Counted from the stretch's first letter, positions 1 to 10,185 are shown. The stretch is 64,000 nt of DNA from Tenebrionibacter intestinalis (GCF_016632365.1 NZ_JAEPBH010000017.1:1-64000); one strand, 5' to 3'. A program made the numbers and translations. The notes: generated from the sequence alone by a model not told the origin.

Positions 1-131
1 TCACAGGTAAAGGGCAAAAAGTTAGCGGAATATGGCTTATCCGTCATGTCTCCCGGGATGGCTTCACCGATCATGTCTTTGCCCTGATGCATCTGCTGGG
101 TTTTGACCTCTTGCAGGACTGGCGCGGCTGG
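1..131 (+). pseudogene. Remnant of a Tn3-family transposase (TnpA)
   Basis: Reading frame 3 of the plus strand, entering from the left edge, encodes the stretch GFTDHVFALMHLLGF at about 57-103. This closely resembles the conserved block of Tn3-family TnpA transposases that follows the TDTGG motif (TDHVFALxHLLGFRF). The match stops at once: the next residues (DLLQDWRGW) do not continue the family pattern, and the frame then runs into the 3' end of the neighbouring gene on the other strand. I read it as a decayed internal fragment. The part left of the window is not visible, so a longer remnant may exist. The match rests on about 15 residues. Confidence 0.5.
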
Positions 132-132
132 A

Positions 133-528
133 TTAGCGTTTTTCGACGCGGTAGACCCGCAGTTGCCAGGGCGTTTGTTTTTTATCAAGCGTGCCTTCCA
201 CCGTGATGGTGTCTGACGGTGCGACAGCGGCCGCCTCCAGCACGGCGATGGGGATTGTGGCGCGAATTTGCCCGCTGCTGTCGCGCAGGAGATACGTATC
301 GCTTCCCAGCTTTTGCGCCTGTATATCGCGCACTTGTACGCTGCTGGCGTCGGCCAATTGTTTGGCCTGTGCAAGGGTCGCCACGCGTGCAGCTTCAGTT
401 TCACTGCGGCTGGCCTCGTGATTAAGCTGATGCGGGGTTGGCGTTTCGTGCGCCCCAGGCCCGGCGGCTTTCGCCGCAATAAGCGGGAGTAGTAACCCTG
501 CTGCGATAATAGCTGTTTGCCTTTTCAT
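133..528 (-). CDS. Periplasmic OB-fold (BOF) stress-tolerance protein, YgiW/YdeI family
   Basis: A 131-residue exported protein. I place the start at the ATG at 528, not at the longest frame, because AGGAG lies just upstream on the minus strand and the protein then opens with a typical signal peptide (MKRQT, hydrophobic core, cleavage near AKA-AG). The C-terminal half matches the small BOF domain of YgiW/YdeI proteins: residues of the type VxDIxxxKLGxDTYLLRDSSG, then TIxVEGTLDKK, ending in a short beta-strand VYRVEKR. Family members are small periplasmic proteins linked to peroxide, cadmium or acid stress; the exact ligand is not established. An Ala/Thr/His/Glu-rich linker separates the signal peptide from the domain. 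It stands alone, next to a transposase remnant. Confidence 0.8.
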   Translation of the reverse strand: MKRQTAIIAAGLLLPLIAAKAAGPGAHETPTPHQLNHEASRSETEAARVATLAQAKQLADASSVQVRDIQAQKLGSDTYLLRDSSGQIRATIPIAVLEAAAVAPSDTITVEGTLDKKQTPWQLRVYRVEKR

Positions 529-1166
529 TCTTTGCTCCTGTGCCATGTTGAGCATTAAGCCTGGCACATGGCGCTTATCCTTTGCGTATCCGCGTAATGC
601 AATAGCGAAATTATTGTGGCTAAACACTGGTAGCAATACTGTGGGTATACAGTTAGCACAGGCGACAATTATTTATAACGGTCCGTATCGTTGGCCGGAG
701 TGATGAAGGCGCCATGTTTAACGTCACAGCGATAACGCTTTTAGCCGTTTTATATATACATACGCAGTCGATGCCTGAAATTTCACAATCGTATAACTTA
801 ACGGCAAGGATGACGATAAAGCGCCGCCTGCCCGGCGGGCGTTTCGCCATTAACGCATCGGGTTAGGCTTGTGATATAACTTTTTGTTTTTAAAAACGTT
901 AAGTGGGCGACAGGAGCCGGGGAATTAAGCGATGCGTGGGAAATATTAGTGCTTAATTATGATAATAAACGCGATTTATTCATACGTTACCCCTAATTTT
1001 AATGCTATTTCATTAACATATTGTGATCATATACTCAAAACTGATTATTTTCATTGCCAGTTCTACGTGAGTGGATAAAGATATTTTTCAACGCAGTAAG
1101 AATTTACGCGTGACGGAATGATTTTTTTAAAGATAAAACGGATATTCCAATACCAGGGAATTTTTA
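529..1166. other. Intergenic region without a convincing gene
   Basis: About 640 bp of mixed composition between the divergently transcribed BOF gene and the MFS gene, becoming AT-rich after 860. It should hold promoters for both neighbours. The short frames here have no Shine-Dalgarno sequence, family motif or plausible composition. A TGTGA at about 1021 lacks a matching TCACA half-site, so I do not call a CRP site. Confidence 0.5.
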
Positions 1167-2561
1167 ATGAGTATAAGTACTTCCGCTGTGCCGAACCGCG
1201 AGGTTGCGCATGCAGCCCAGGCACGCCTGGCGACGGATGAAGGACGCAGAGACTTCCGGCGCGCCACGTTTTCCTGCTGGCTTGGCACAACAATGGAGTA
1301 TGCTGATTTTGCGCTTTATGGCCTTGCCGCCGGTATCATTTTTGGGGATGTGTTTTTTCCTGAGGCAACGCCGGTTATGGCGCTTCTTTCCAGTTTTGCC
1401 GCCTGGTCGGTAGGGTTTATCGCCCGCCCTGTAGGCGCGCTGCTGTTCGGCTGGATTGGCGATCGACATGGCCGTAAGGTTGTGATGATCGTCACGATTG
1501 CTCTGATGGGCCTGTCAACAACGCTGATTGGCCTGATCCCGGGCTATGCGACAATTGGCGTGTGGGCGCCCGCCTGCCTTGTTTTTTTACGTTTCGCCCA
1601 GGGGCTGGGCGCGGGGGCTGAGCTGTCAGGCGGTACCGTCATGCTGGGCGAATACGCTCCGCCAAATCGCCGCGGGCTGGTCTCTTCCATTATTGCGCTG
1701 GGCTCTAACAGCGGCACGCTGCTGGCGTCACTGATTTGGCTGCTGGTTCTGCAAATGGATAAAGCAAGCCTGATGAGCTGGGGCTGGCGCATTCCGTTTC
1801 TTGGCAGCATGCTGATTGCAGTCGTAGCCCTTTTCATTCGCCGCCACATGCGCGAAACGCCGGTGTTCGAACGCCAGAAAGCGCTGCTGGAAGCGCAGCG
1901 TCGCGAGGCGCTGGAGCGCGGTAATGCGGCCCGGCAATACGATAATCGCAGCTTTTGGCGGCGTACCCGGGCATTCTGGACGATGGTCGGCTTGCGTATC
2001 GGTGAAAACGGCCCGTCTTATCTGGCACAGGGGTTTATCATCGGTTATGTCGCAAAAGTGCTGATGGTGGATAAATCGGTGCCGACAACCGCCGTGTTTA
2101 TCGCTTCTGTTTTAGGGTTTGCCGTCATTCCGCTGGCAGGGTGGCTGTCGGATCGCTTCGGGCGTCGTGTGACCTACCGGTATTTTTGCTTTTTGCTGAT
2201 TCTTTATGCTTTCCCGGCGTTTATGCTGCTGGATTCGCGTGACCCAATAATTGTGATTCCTACGATCGTAGTCGGCATGTCGCTTGCGTCGCTGGGCATT
2301 TTTGGCGTGCAGGCAGCGTGGGGCGTGGAGCTATTCGGCGTTACAAACCGTTATACCCGCATGGCGTTTGCTAAAGAGTTGGGGTCGATTATTTCCGGCG
2401 GCACGGCGCCGCTGATAGCAGCCGCGCTGCTTTCCTGGGCCGGACACTGGTGGCCGGTGGCGGCCTATTTTATGTTGATGGCGACAATTGGCTTTGTGAC
2501 CACTTTCTTTGCGCCGGAAACGCGCGGGCGCGATCTTAATTTGCCGGAAGATGCGATTTAA
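1167..2561 (+). CDS. MFS transporter, metabolite:H+ symporter (MHS) type
   Basis: A 464-residue inner-membrane protein with about 12 hydrophobic segments. Typical features of the MHS branch (ProP, KgtP, ShiA, YhjE relatives) are present: an N-terminal cytoplasmic lead, then TTMEYADFALYG in the first helix, the loop 2-3 signature GWIGDRHGRK, RFAQGLGAGAE in helix 4, and a second-half repeat GWLSDRFGRR. The length fits the family. The substrate cannot be read from the sequence. The next gene, about 220 bp downstream on the same strand, is a nucleoside hydrolase, so a nucleoside or related compound is a reasonable guess, but MHS proteins usually carry organic acids or betaines. Confidence 0.85.
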   Translation: MSISTSAVPNREVAHAAQARLATDEGRRDFRRATFSCWLGTTMEYADFALYGLAAGIIFGDVFFPEATPVMALLSSFAAWSVGFIARPVGALLFGWIGDRHGRKVVMIVTIALMGLSTTLIGLIPGYATIGVWAPACLVFLRFAQGLGAGAELSGGTVMLGEYAPPNRRGLVSSIIALGSNSGTLLASLIWLLVLQMDKASLMSWGWRIPFLGSMLIAVVALFIRRHMRETPVFERQKALLEAQRREALERGNAARQYDNRSFWRRTRAFWTMVGLRIGENGPSYLAQGFIIGYVAKVLMVDKSVPTTAVFIASVLGFAVIPLAGWLSDRFGRRVTYRYFCFLLILYAFPAFMLLDSRDPIIVIPTIVVGMSLASLGIFGVQAAWGVELFGVTNRYTRMAFAKELGSIISGGTAPLIAAALLSWAGHWWPVAAYFMLMATIGFVTTFFAPETRGRDLNLPEDAI

Positions 2562-2782
2562 CCGTTTTCGTCTGCACTTGGGGGTTTTTACGGGGCAGGA
2601 GGCACGCCAGGTACCGCGTATTTCTGGCGTTCAGGCCGTCAGGGCCGGTACCGAATGCGTGTTTTGCGGCGGCGGCTGGCGCTGGCCGGTTCTGCGGGCG
2701 TGGTTTACCGCCAGTGTGACGTAGGCGGCTGGCCGTCTGTTGGGAAAAAGCCGGAAGTTTATTACCAGAAGCTGTGCTGAAT

Positions 2783-3757
2783 ATGCGAATAATTATTGAT
2801 TGCGATCCCGGAAATGGGATACCCGGCGCGAACGTGGATGATGGTCTGGCGCTTGCCCTGGCGCTGGCCGCGCCACAGATGAGCCTGGAGCTTATTACTA
2901 CGGTGGCGGGAAATACGACCAGTGAAGTGGGCTATGCGGTAGCATGCGATATGCTTCGACAGCTTGGCTGTACTGTGCCGGTATGCCGGGGAGCCGCGCA
3001 TGCGTTGCTGGAGCCTGCCGGCCCCTGGCGTGAACGGATGGATACATCGGTAGACGATGTGGGGTTGCGCTATCTCTGGCGTGGCGTAACGCCTGCGGCG
3101 AAGGCGAAAGTTAGCCCGCCGACGGCCGCGAATGCCATTGGCGAACTTATCTGTAATAACCCTGGCGTGATTACGCTTGTGGCCGTTGGGCCGCTGACAA
3201 ATGTCGCAATGGCGTTACGTCTGTTTCCGGATATGGCGCAGATGGTGAAGCGAATCGTGATTATGGGGGGCGTATTTAATGTACCGGGCTATCTGAAAGA
3301 TACCAATTTCGGTATCGATCCTGAGGCGGCGCACGTCGTGCTGACCAGCGGCGCGCCGATTACGGTTGTGCCGATGGATACCACCACCCAGACGCAAATG
3401 ACGCATGCCGATCTTCAACGGCTGGCCGGGGTGGATAACCCGATTACGCGCTACCTGAATGTGACCATGCGCCCCTGGATAGACTATTCAATGCGTACAC
3501 GCGGGTTGCCTGGCTGCTGGATCCACGATGCGTTAACCATTGCCTGGCTGCTTGATCCGACACTGTGTGATAGCGAAAGCGACTACCTTGACGTGGCGCT
3601 GGAAGGCGTGGCGCGTGGCGCGACCTGCCGCTACGGCAAGCTGAGGGTCAATGTAGGCGTTGCCGCTCCCCGCGGCGCGCCGGTACAAATACTTACGAAG
3701 GTTGATAATGCCCGGCTGCTGGCGCTGATTGAGCGTTACCTGCAAAAGAGAGCATAG
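2783..3757 (+). CDS. Inosine/uridine-preferring nucleoside hydrolase family protein
   Basis: About 324 residues. The N-terminal Asp cluster that binds catalytic Ca2+ is present as DCDPG followed by VDDGLAL. It has an insertion (NGIPGANV) between the two halves, compared with the usual DTDPGxDDAxAL. Other family blocks are VTTVAGN-like (TTVAGNTT), LVAVGPLTNVA, IVIMGG and, near the C-terminus, IHDALTIAWLL with the His/Asp pair. The enzyme hydrolyses the N-glycosidic bond of ribonucleosides to base and ribose in the cytoplasm. A GTG at 2774 would add three residues; the ATG at 2783 is preferred but the Shine-Dalgarno sequence is weak for both. The insertion in the metal loop may shift substrate range. 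Confidence 0.85.
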   Translation: MRIIIDCDPGNGIPGANVDDGLALALALAAPQMSLELITTVAGNTTSEVGYAVACDMLRQLGCTVPVCRGAAHALLEPAGPWRERMDTSVDDVGLRYLWRGVTPAAKAKVSPPTAANAIGELICNNPGVITLVAVGPLTNVAMALRLFPDMAQMVKRIVIMGGVFNVPGYLKDTNFGIDPEAAHVVLTSGAPITVVPMDTTTQTQMTHADLQRLAGVDNPITRYLNVTMRPWIDYSMRTRGLPGCWIHDALTIAWLLDPTLCDSESDYLDVALEGVARGATCRYGKLRVNVGVAAPRGAPVQILTKVDNARLLALIERYLQKRA

Positions 3758-4063
3758 CGCCCCATGTTTTCACTAATAACCGCTCTGTCGTAAGAAGACA
3801 TCGCCGGAATTATCGGAATAACGGTTATATCGCGCCTAATGACAATGAGCGCTGCCGGGGCTGAATGAATGGCGAGGCAGTGCGTTCAGTTTCTGTTCAT
3901 ATTTCTGTCGTCCCCGGCCGCTCGCTGACTTTTATCTAAGTAAAGAGCGAAAAGCGCGTTCGGGGGGAGAGGAGCGCCCATCGGGAAATGCCCGGCTGCT
4001 TTAATAAACCCGTAGCGTATTTACCGGTTTTTTGACGCCTGTTGTTTGCGTTGCGTCTATTTT
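3758..4063. other. Intergenic region between two convergent genes
   Basis: About 306 bp between the nucleoside hydrolase gene and the minus-strand SDR gene. I see no gene, repeat or clear terminator. An imperfect dyad near 4010-4032 (cccgta/taccgg) beside a short T run could end minus-strand transcription, but it is weak. Confidence 0.4.
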
Positions 4064-4846
4064 TTAGCGTACGGAGTAACCGCCATCCACAACCAGGATA
4101 TGACCGCTAACATAGTCAGAAGCCCGGCTGGAAAGAAAGACAGCCGCCCCCATAAGATCTTTAGCCTCGCCCCAGCGTTGGGCAGGTATATGGTTGGTAA
4201 TTAAACTTTTAAGTTTAGGATTGCCGTGAAGTACCGTCGTCATATCGGTTAAACAATAACCGGGCGCGATACCGTTTATTTGGATATTGTATTCTGAAAA
4301 ATCATCAGCATAAGATCGTGTTAAACCCACTAAAGCATGCTTGGTAGCAGAATAACCAGGCGACCATCTGCCGCCAAAAAAGGATAAAATAGAACAAACG
4401 TTGATTATTTTCCCCTTTCGTTGCGGAATAAAAAATTTTATGGCCTCTCTACTCATTTCAAAGGCTGCGGTTAGATTGAGATTTATCATTGGATCCCAGT
4501 CGGTACGGTCAAATTTTAGCGGGTTGTTAATTTTACATATGCCTGCATTATTGATAAGTATATCGATCCGGCCGAATTTATTCATACAGCGGCGGAAGAT
4601 TTTTTCCGCAGCGCCGTTCTCGGTTATATCAATACACATAAACTCGACGCTGACGCCGCTTTTTTCAATATGAGAAATATAATCTTCATCCGGTTCTTTG
4701 AGATCGACAATGAATAAGTTCGCACCCGCTTTAGCGAGGGCCGCAGTAAGCGCTCGCCCTAACCCGCCGCAACCGCCTGTGATGATAGCAACCTCTTTCT
4801 TTAGAGAGAAAAAATCCAGCGAAAAGTCATCAAATAATCCATGCAT
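4064..4846 (-). CDS. SDR family oxidoreductase, KduD-like
   Basis: A 260-residue classical short-chain dehydrogenase. The NAD(P)-binding motif TGGCGGLG sits near residue 25, NNAG near 96, and the catalytic Ser-Tyr-Lys set is seen as NVCSILSF...YSATKHAL. The overall layout (FSLKKEVAIITG start, IPAQRWGEAKDLMGAAVFLSS, DYVSGHILVVDGGY end) is most like KduD, 2-dehydro-3-deoxygluconate 5-dehydrogenase, or gluconate 5-dehydrogenase. It lacks pectin- or uronate-degradation neighbours, so the substrate is open. It is markedly more AT-rich than the flanking core genes and sits alone between 300-bp and 830-bp non-coding stretches, suggesting acquisition by transfer. Confidence 0.8.
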   Translation of the reverse strand: MHGLFDDFSLDFFSLKKEVAIITGGCGGLGRALTAALAKAGANLFIVDLKEPDEDYISHIEKSGVSVEFMCIDITENGAAEKIFRRCMNKFGRIDILINNAGICKINNPLKFDRTDWDPMINLNLTAAFEMSREAIKFFIPQRKGKIINVCSILSFFGGRWSPGYSATKHALVGLTRSYADDFSEYNIQINGIAPGYCLTDMTTVLHGNPKLKSLITNHIPAQRWGEAKDLMGAAVFLSSRASDYVSGHILVVDGGYSVR

Positions 4847-5475
4847 AACTATATCCTACAAATCATTTTGTTAGTAAAAAATTTAACGCAGCTTGCCAGA
4901 CTAACTTGTGGTTAAATAATCCACTGAAATTGTGATGGCTTAGATAGTATTATTGCTATATCCGCCTGGTTGAGGGAAGTTTTAGCTGCATCAGGCTGTT
5001 AGTGCGCTATTTTCCCAAAATGATACGTGAAAATAGTTGTCTTTAAATCATAGAATTTATGAATTTAGCATTTTAACAATAAGAAGTTAACTTGTCTGTT
5101 TTAGTCAAAACGTTAAAAGTTACCCTAATGGTACCGATTTAACAGACGCACGGCATACAGGATAGCGACAGCGTTTAGTTTATTGCGGCTATCAGTGAAC
5201 TTAATTTTGTTATCGCGGCGATATCTACCCGCCAGCCCCGTTTCATGGGTAAAAATTTATTAATGCGCTGTATCTGTTGAGTAAATAATGCCGTCAGGCA
5301 ATTACGTTATCAGGCGTATCGCTGGGTCTGTTTCTCCATCCTGCACGGTAAAAAGCGCCGTTGATTTTTCGTTATAGCTTGCGGATAAACGGAAGTATGG
5401 GCATGTAAAGCGAAGGGGCCGATAGCGATGCGCCCGGTCAGGCGTCAGGCAGGAAAAAACGGGGCCGTCCGGCTC

Positions 5476-5609
5476 TGAGACTGCTGACAAACCCTATCCT
5501 GTCGCAGGCAGGAGGGATGAAAGACAATAAAAAATAAGCAAAATCAACGCATTGATTTTCGCCTGCTTACTACAAAGAAGGAAAAACTCCGTTTTTTCCT
5601 TCTTTGTCA
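5476..5609 (+). repeat. Dispersed structured repeat, copy A (about 135 bp)
   Basis: This segment closely resembles 13126-13262 in the same orientation. Shared landmarks, in order, are: gacaaaccc, atcctgtc with an imperfect inverted partner, acaataaaaaataagca, a nested dyad, and a long A-run/T-run hairpin. The nested dyad has an inner stem aaatcaa/ttgattt inside an outer stem taagca/tgctta. In the other copy the inner stem is aaaccaa/ttggttt, so one base pair has changed on both sides while pairing is kept. That covariation supports selection for an RNA or cruciform structure. Both copies lie just beyond the 3' ends of genes. Confidence 0.75.
5572..5607 (-). terminator. Probable terminator of gor inside repeat copy A
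   Basis: A 15-bp perfect stem (acaaagaaggaaaaa with its complement) closes a 6-nt loop. Read on the minus strand it lies about 75 bp past the gor stop codon; the stem itself ends in A/T-rich arms that supply a U-rich tail. Confidence 0.55.
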
Positions 5610-5679
5610 ACAATCCGAGGGGCCGTCCGACCCCTGGTTTTTAATTGCAATGAATAACGATAAAGGTTGCTACGCGCGG

Positions 5680-7032
5680 CTAGCGCATGGTCACAAACTC
5701 TTCTGCCGCAGTAGGGTGAATGGCGACGGTATTGTCAAAATCTTTTTTGGTTGCGCCCATTTTTAGCGCCACGGCAAAGCCCTGCAGCATTTCATCCATG
5801 CCAAAGCCAATCCCGTGAATGCCTACGATTTTCTGCTCCTCGCCCACGCAGATAAGCTTCATGCGGCAAGGCTGGCGATGTTGAGTGACGGCGGTATACA
5901 TTGCGGTGAAGGCGGACTGGTATACCTTCACGGCCTCATCGCCGTACTGCTCGCGGGCCTGCGGCTCAGTCAGGCCAACGGTGCCAATCGGCGGGTGGCT
6001 GAATACCACGGTCGGCACATTGTTGTAATCAAGGTGTTCGTTTGGCTTATTGTTGAACAGGCGCTCGGACAGGCGACGGCCTGCGGCAACGGCCACGGGC
6101 GTCAGCTCAATATGGCCGGTGTTATCGCCTACAGCGTAAACGCCAGCTACGTTGGTCGCCTGATATTTATCGACGATAATGTAGCCCTTTTCGTCGGTTT
6201 TCACACCCGCAGCCTGTAGGTTGATACTGTCGGTTGCCGGTTCGCGGCCAATGGCCCAAATGAGGCAGTCTACGGTCTGTCTGCGGCCATCTTCCAGCGT
6301 TAGCGTGAGGCTGCCGTCAGTGTTTTTTACCACGGATTCGGGAACTGCCTGGGTATGCAACTGCGGGCCTTCAGCGGCCATGATCTCAACCAGCGTGTCG
6401 GTAATGATGGGATCAAAACTGCGCAGCGGCGCATGTTTGCGTACAAACAGATGCGTTTGTGCGCCCAGGGCATTCACCACCCCGGCAATTTCTACGGCGA
6501 TATAGCCTGCGCCTACGACCGCAACACGGTCTGGCAGCGCATCAAGCTCAAAGAAACCATCAGAATCAAGACCATATTCCACACCCGGAATAGCCGGCCG
6601 ACCAGGGCGGCCGCCGGTGGCGATCAGGATGTGATCGGCTGTTAACCTGTCGCCGTTAACTTCAATGGTATGGGCATCGACAAAACGGGCGAAGCCGTGG
6701 ATAACGTCAACGTTGTTTTTACCTAATACCCTGTCGTATGAGGCGTGGATGCGGTCAATATAGGCGCTACGGCTGGCGATCAGTTTGCCCCAGTCGAGAT
6801 GATTTAACGTAGCGTCAATACCATAGTCCGGGCCATAAAGTCGGATGGCTTCGGCAATTTGCGCTGCATGCCACATCACTTTCTTGGGTACGCAACCTAC
6901 GTTCACGCAGGTGCCGCCCAGCAGTTTGGCCTCAATCAGGGCGCATTTTTTGCCATACATGGCAGCGCGGTTAACGGAGGCAATGCCGCCGCTGCCGCCG
7001 CCAATGGCGATATAGTCATAATGTTTTGTCAT
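5680..7032 (-). CDS. gor: Glutathione reductase
   Basis: A 450-residue flavoprotein, the usual length for enterobacterial Gor. It reduces glutathione disulfide with NADPH in the cytoplasm and keeps the thiol pool reduced. The FAD-binding GGGSGG motif is at residue 11, and the redox-active disulfide is in [13 protein letters not shown] (Cys42 and Cys47). The NADPH-binding [11 protein letters not shown] follows in the middle, and the C-terminal dimer-interface His is in IHPTAAEE. It is followed 3' by repeat copy A. Downstream of its start lies rlmJ on the same strand, the same neighbour as in E. coli. Confidence 0.97.
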   Translation of the reverse strand: MTKHYDYIAIGGGSGGIASVNRAAMYGKKCALIEAKLLGGTCVNVGCVPKKVMWHAAQIAEAIRLYGPDYGIDATLNHLDWGKLIASRSAYIDRIHASYDRVLGKNNVDVIHGFARFVDAHTIEVNGDRLTADHILIATGGRPGRPAIPGVEYGLDSDGFFELDALPDRVAVVGAGYIAVEIAGVVNALGAQTHLFVRKHAPLRSFDPIITDTLVEIMAAEGPQLHTQAVPESVVKNTDGSLTLTLEDGRRQTVDCLIWAIGREPATDSINLQAAGVKTDEKGYIIVDKYQATNVAGVYAVGDNTGHIELTPVAVAAGRRLSERLFNNKPNEHLDYNNVPTVVFSHPPIGTVGLTEPQAREQYGDEAVKVYQSAFTAMYTAVTQHRQPCRMKLICVGEEQKIVGIHGIGFGMDEMLQGFAVALKMGATKKDFDNTVAIHPTAAEEFVTMR

Positions 7033-7109
7033 GGTCGTTACCTTGCATCAGTCCGTAATAACGTCATTATCGCCCATCCTACAAAGCGTGTAACGGGCTC
7101 AGGCGCGGC

Positions 7110-7952
7110 CTATTCCGGCACGAGCCAGCTAAGCGAAACATGGCCGGTACCGCCTGGCGCCAGTTTGCGGTGCAGCCAGGGAAGTAATGCCGCCATTTGT
7201 TTCTCCAGCTTCCACGGCGGATTAATCACAATCATGCCGGAGGCGGTCATGCCGCGTTGATCGCTGTCCGGGCGTATTGCCAGCTCAATTTGCAATATGC
7301 GGCGAATGCCTGTGGCCTCCAGCTCATGGAACATACGCTTAATTTGCTGGCGCAGAACGACCGGATACCATAATGCGTAAACGCCGGTGGCAAAGCGCCT
7401 GTAGCCTTCGCTGATGCCGGTAACGACGGCCTGATAATCCGTTTTCATTTCATAAGGCGGATCGATAAGTATCAGGCCGCGACGCGATGTGGGCGGCAGT
7501 TTCGCCTTCAGTTGCTGATAACCGTCGCCGCGCGCTACCGTGGCGCGTTTATCATTCTGGAATTCGGCGCGCAGTAGCGGGAAATCGGAAGGATGCAGCT
7601 CGGTTAACTGGAGCATGTCCTGTGGGCGCAGTAGCTCGCGGGCAATCAACGGCGATCCGGGGTAGTAACGCAGTTGGCCGCTGCGGTTAAATGCCGCAAC
7701 GGCGTTCAGATAGGGCTCTAGCTGCGCCGGGGTATCGTCCTGCTGCCAGATGCGGGCGATACCCTCCAGATATTCACCTGTGCGTTCAGCCCGCGCGCTG
7801 GCAAGCTGATAGCGCCCGGCGCCGGCGTGAGTATCGAGGTAGAGAAACGGCTTTTCTTTCTCTTTCAGCGCTTCCAGAATCAGGCTCTGAACAGTGTGTT
7901 TGAGGACGTCGGCGTGGTTGCCGGCGTGAAAGCTGTGGCGGTAACTGAGCAT
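7110..7952 (-). CDS. rlmJ: 23S rRNA (adenine2030-N6)-methyltransferase
   Basis: I start the protein at the ATG at 7952 (MLSYRHSFHAGNHADVLKH), which gives 280 residues, the length of E. coli RlmJ. The longer frame would read back into the prlC promoter. The enzyme methylates N6 of A2030 in 23S rRNA using S-adenosylmethionine. Visible landmarks are the DTHAGAGRY SAM-binding motif, PGSPLIA, and the catalytic DPPYE motif. It is divergent from prlC with about 180 bp between the two starts and lies upstream of gor on the same strand, as in E. coli. Confidence 0.95.
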   Translation of the reverse strand: MLSYRHSFHAGNHADVLKHTVQSLILEALKEKEKPFLYLDTHAGAGRYQLASARAERTGEYLEGIARIWQQDDTPAQLEPYLNAVAAFNRSGQLRYYPGSPLIARELLRPQDMLQLTELHPSDFPLLRAEFQNDKRATVARGDGYQQLKAKLPPTSRRGLILIDPPYEMKTDYQAVVTGISEGYRRFATGVYALWYPVVLRQQIKRMFHELEATGIRRILQIELAIRPDSDQRGMTASGMIVINPPWKLEKQMAALLPWLHRKLAPGGTGHVSLSWLVPE

Positions 7953-8134
7953 GCGGGCTGCGTTTTCCAAAAAAGTGGGGGAACGGGTAGGGGGCCAGTA
8001 TATACCCAAACGGCGCCGAGTTGCAGGCAGCCTGCCGCCGCGCCCGCCATTGAAATTCACTACACTAACCCCCATGCTACGACGTATTGTCACTGCATGA
8101 TGCGCTAAACAAACAACATTTCAGGACCGAGCCT

Positions 8135-10177
8135 ATGACGAATCCATTGTTATCTCCGTTTACTCTACCGCCGTTTTCGAAAATTCAGCCTGAACACGTG
8201 GTGCCCGCCGTGACCGATGCGCTAAAGGCGTGCCGTGAAAAAGTAGAAAGCGTGGTGGCGCAGGGCGCGCCCTATACCTGGGACAACCTGTGTCAGCCGC
8301 TGGCAGAGGTAGACGATCGTCTTGGCCGTATATTTTCGCCAGTCAGTCATCTGAATGCCGTCAAAAATAGCCCGGAGCTGCGCGCGGCCTATGAGCAGAC
8401 GCTGCCGCTGCTGTCGGAATACAGTACCTGGGTTGGGCAACACGAGGGGCTGTACAGGGCATACCGCAACCTGCGCGACGGCGACAGCTACCCGACGCTC
8501 GACGTGGCAAAGAAGAAAGCCGTGGATAACGCGCTGCGCGACTTTGAACTATCGGGCATCGGGCTTGCGGCGGATAAACAAAAACGTTACGGCGAAATTG
8601 CAGCGCGCCTGTCTGAACTGGGTTCTGCTTATAGCAACAATGTGCTTGACGCCACAATGGGCTGGACAAAGCTGATTAGCGATGAGACCGAACTGGCCGG
8701 GATGCCGGAAAGCGCGCTGGCCGCCGCTCATGCTCAGGCGCAGGCCAAAGAGCAGGAAGGGTGGCTATTGACGCTGGATATCCCAAGTTACCTGCCGGTA
8801 ATGACGTATTGTGATAATCAGGCCCTGCGTGAGGAAATGTACCGCGCCTACAGCACCCGTGCCTCCGATCAGGGGCCGAATGCGGGTAAGTGGGACAATG
8901 GCCCGATTATGGAAGAGATCCTGAGCCTGCGGCATGAACTGGCCCTGTTGCTGGGTTTTGGCAGCTATGCCGAAAAATCGCTGGCGACCAAAATGGCCGA
9001 AAATACCGGACAGGTGCTGGACTTCCTGACCGATCTGGCAAAGCGCGCTCGCCCACAGGGGGAAGCCGAGCTGGCCCAGCTTCGCGCTTTCGCGCAAAAA
9101 GAGTATGGCGTCCAGGCGCTGCAGCCGTGGGATATTGCCTATTACAGCGAAAAGCAAAAGCAGCATCTGTATAGCATCAGCGATGAGCAGCTACGCCCGT
9201 ATTTCCCGGAAGACCGCGCTATCAACGGCCTGTTTGAAGTTGTAAAACGCATTTACGGTATCAGTGCGAAAGAGCGCAAGGACATTGATGTCTGGCATTC
9301 TGACGTGCGTTTTTTCGAGCTGTTTGATGAGCAGGGCGAACTGCGCGGCAGCTTCTACCTTGATCTTTACGCCCGCGAGCATAAGCGCGGCGGGGCATGG
9401 ATGGACGACTGCGTCGGACAAATGCGCCTGGCCGACGGTTCGCTGCAAAAGCCGGTCGCCTACCTGACCTGTAATTTTAACCGCCCGGTCAATGGCAAAC
9501 CGGCGCTGTTTACTCATGATGAAGTGATCACGCTATTCCATGAGTTTGGCCACGGTCTGCACCATATGCTGACGCGTATTGAAGCTGCCGGCGTGGCAGG
9601 CATTAGCGGCGTGCCGTGGGATGCGGTCGAACTGCCGAGCCAGTTTATGGAAAACTGGTGCTGGGAGCCGCAGGCGCTGGCCTTTATCTCCGGTCATTAT
9701 GAAACGGGCGAACCGCTGCCGCAGGCGCTGCTTGATAAAATGCTGGAAGCCAAAAATTACCAGGCGGCCATGTTTATCCTGCGCCAGCTTGAGTTTGGCC
9801 TGTTCGACTTCCGTCTGCATGCTGAATTTGATCCGACGCAGGGGGCGAAAATCCTTGAAACGCTGCGTGAGATTAAAAGCCAGGTGGCGGTCGTGCCAGG
9901 GCCTGCCTGGGGGCGTTTTCCGCATGCCTTCAGCCATATTTTCGCTGGCGGCTATGCCGCGGGCTACTACAGCTATTTGTGGGCCGATGTGCTGGCGGCG
10001 GATGCTTATTCGCGGTTTGAGGAAGAGGGTATATTTAACCGCGAAACCGGGCTGTCGTTTCTGGAAAATATTCTTAGCCGCGGCGGTTCCGAAGAGCCGA
10101 TGGCGCTGTTCAAACGTTTCCGTGGACGTGAGCCGGAACTGGACGCGATGCTGGCGCACTACGGTATTAAGGGCTGA
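8135..10177 (+). CDS. prlC: Oligopeptidase A (M3 zinc metallopeptidase)
   Basis: The start at 8135 ([22 protein letters not shown]) gives 680 residues, identical in length and opening to E. coli PrlC; the upstream extension in the open frame is rejected. The zinc-binding motif is [10 protein letters not shown], followed about 25 residues later by the distal Glu in the [14 protein letters not shown] block, typical of M3 thimet-type peptidases. The enzyme degrades short peptides, including cleaved signal peptides, in the cytoplasm. It is followed by rsmJ after only 8 bp, so the two are probably co-transcribed, as in E. coli. Confidence 0.97.
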   Translation: MTNPLLSPFTLPPFSKIQPEHVVPAVTDALKACREKVESVVAQGAPYTWDNLCQPLAEVDDRLGRIFSPVSHLNAVKNSPELRAAYEQTLPLLSEYSTWVGQHEGLYRAYRNLRDGDSYPTLDVAKKKAVDNALRDFELSGIGLAADKQKRYGEIAARLSELGSAYSNNVLDATMGWTKLISDETELAGMPESALAAAHAQAQAKEQEGWLLTLDIPSYLPVMTYCDNQALREEMYRAYSTRASDQGPNAGKWDNGPIMEEILSLRHELALLLGFGSYAEKSLATKMAENTGQVLDFLTDLAKRARPQGEAELAQLRAFAQKEYGVQALQPWDIAYYSEKQKQHLYSISDEQLRPYFPEDRAINGLFEVVKRIYGISAKERKDIDVWHSDVRFFELFDEQGELRGSFYLDLYAREHKRGGAWMDDCVGQMRLADGSLQKPVAYLTCNFNRPVNGKPALFTHDEVITLFHEFGHGLHHMLTRIEAAGVAGISGVPWDAVELPSQFMENWCWEPQALAFISGHYETGEPLPQALLDKMLEAKNYQAAMFILRQLEFGLFDFRLHAEFDPTQGAKILETLREIKSQVAVVPGPAWGRFPHAFSHIFAGGYAAGYYSYLWADVLAADAYSRFEEEGIFNRETGLSFLENILSRGGSEEPMALFKRFRGREPELDAMLAHYGIKG

Positions 10178-10185
10178 TACCCCAC

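Larger units (their letters stand above)
4847..5679. other. Non-coding stretch containing a structured repeat
   Basis: About 830 bp without a credible gene. The first 250 bp are AT-rich and probably carry the promoter of the minus-strand SDR gene. The part next to gor holds the structured repeat and hairpins listed separately. A further hairpin with AGGGG/CCCCT arms at 5618-5635 is followed by a T run on the plus strand. Confidence 0.5.

Noticed and set aside
653..850. 65-codon minus-strand frame
   Set aside because: No ribosome-binding site, no family motif and composition like random frame; treated as intergenic.
1018..1040. CRP-like site before the MFS gene
   Set aside because: TGTGA is present but the second half-site is absent at the required spacing.
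5302..5490. 62-codon minus-strand frame before gor repeat
   Set aside because: Runs into the structured repeat, lacks a ribosome-binding site and any motif.
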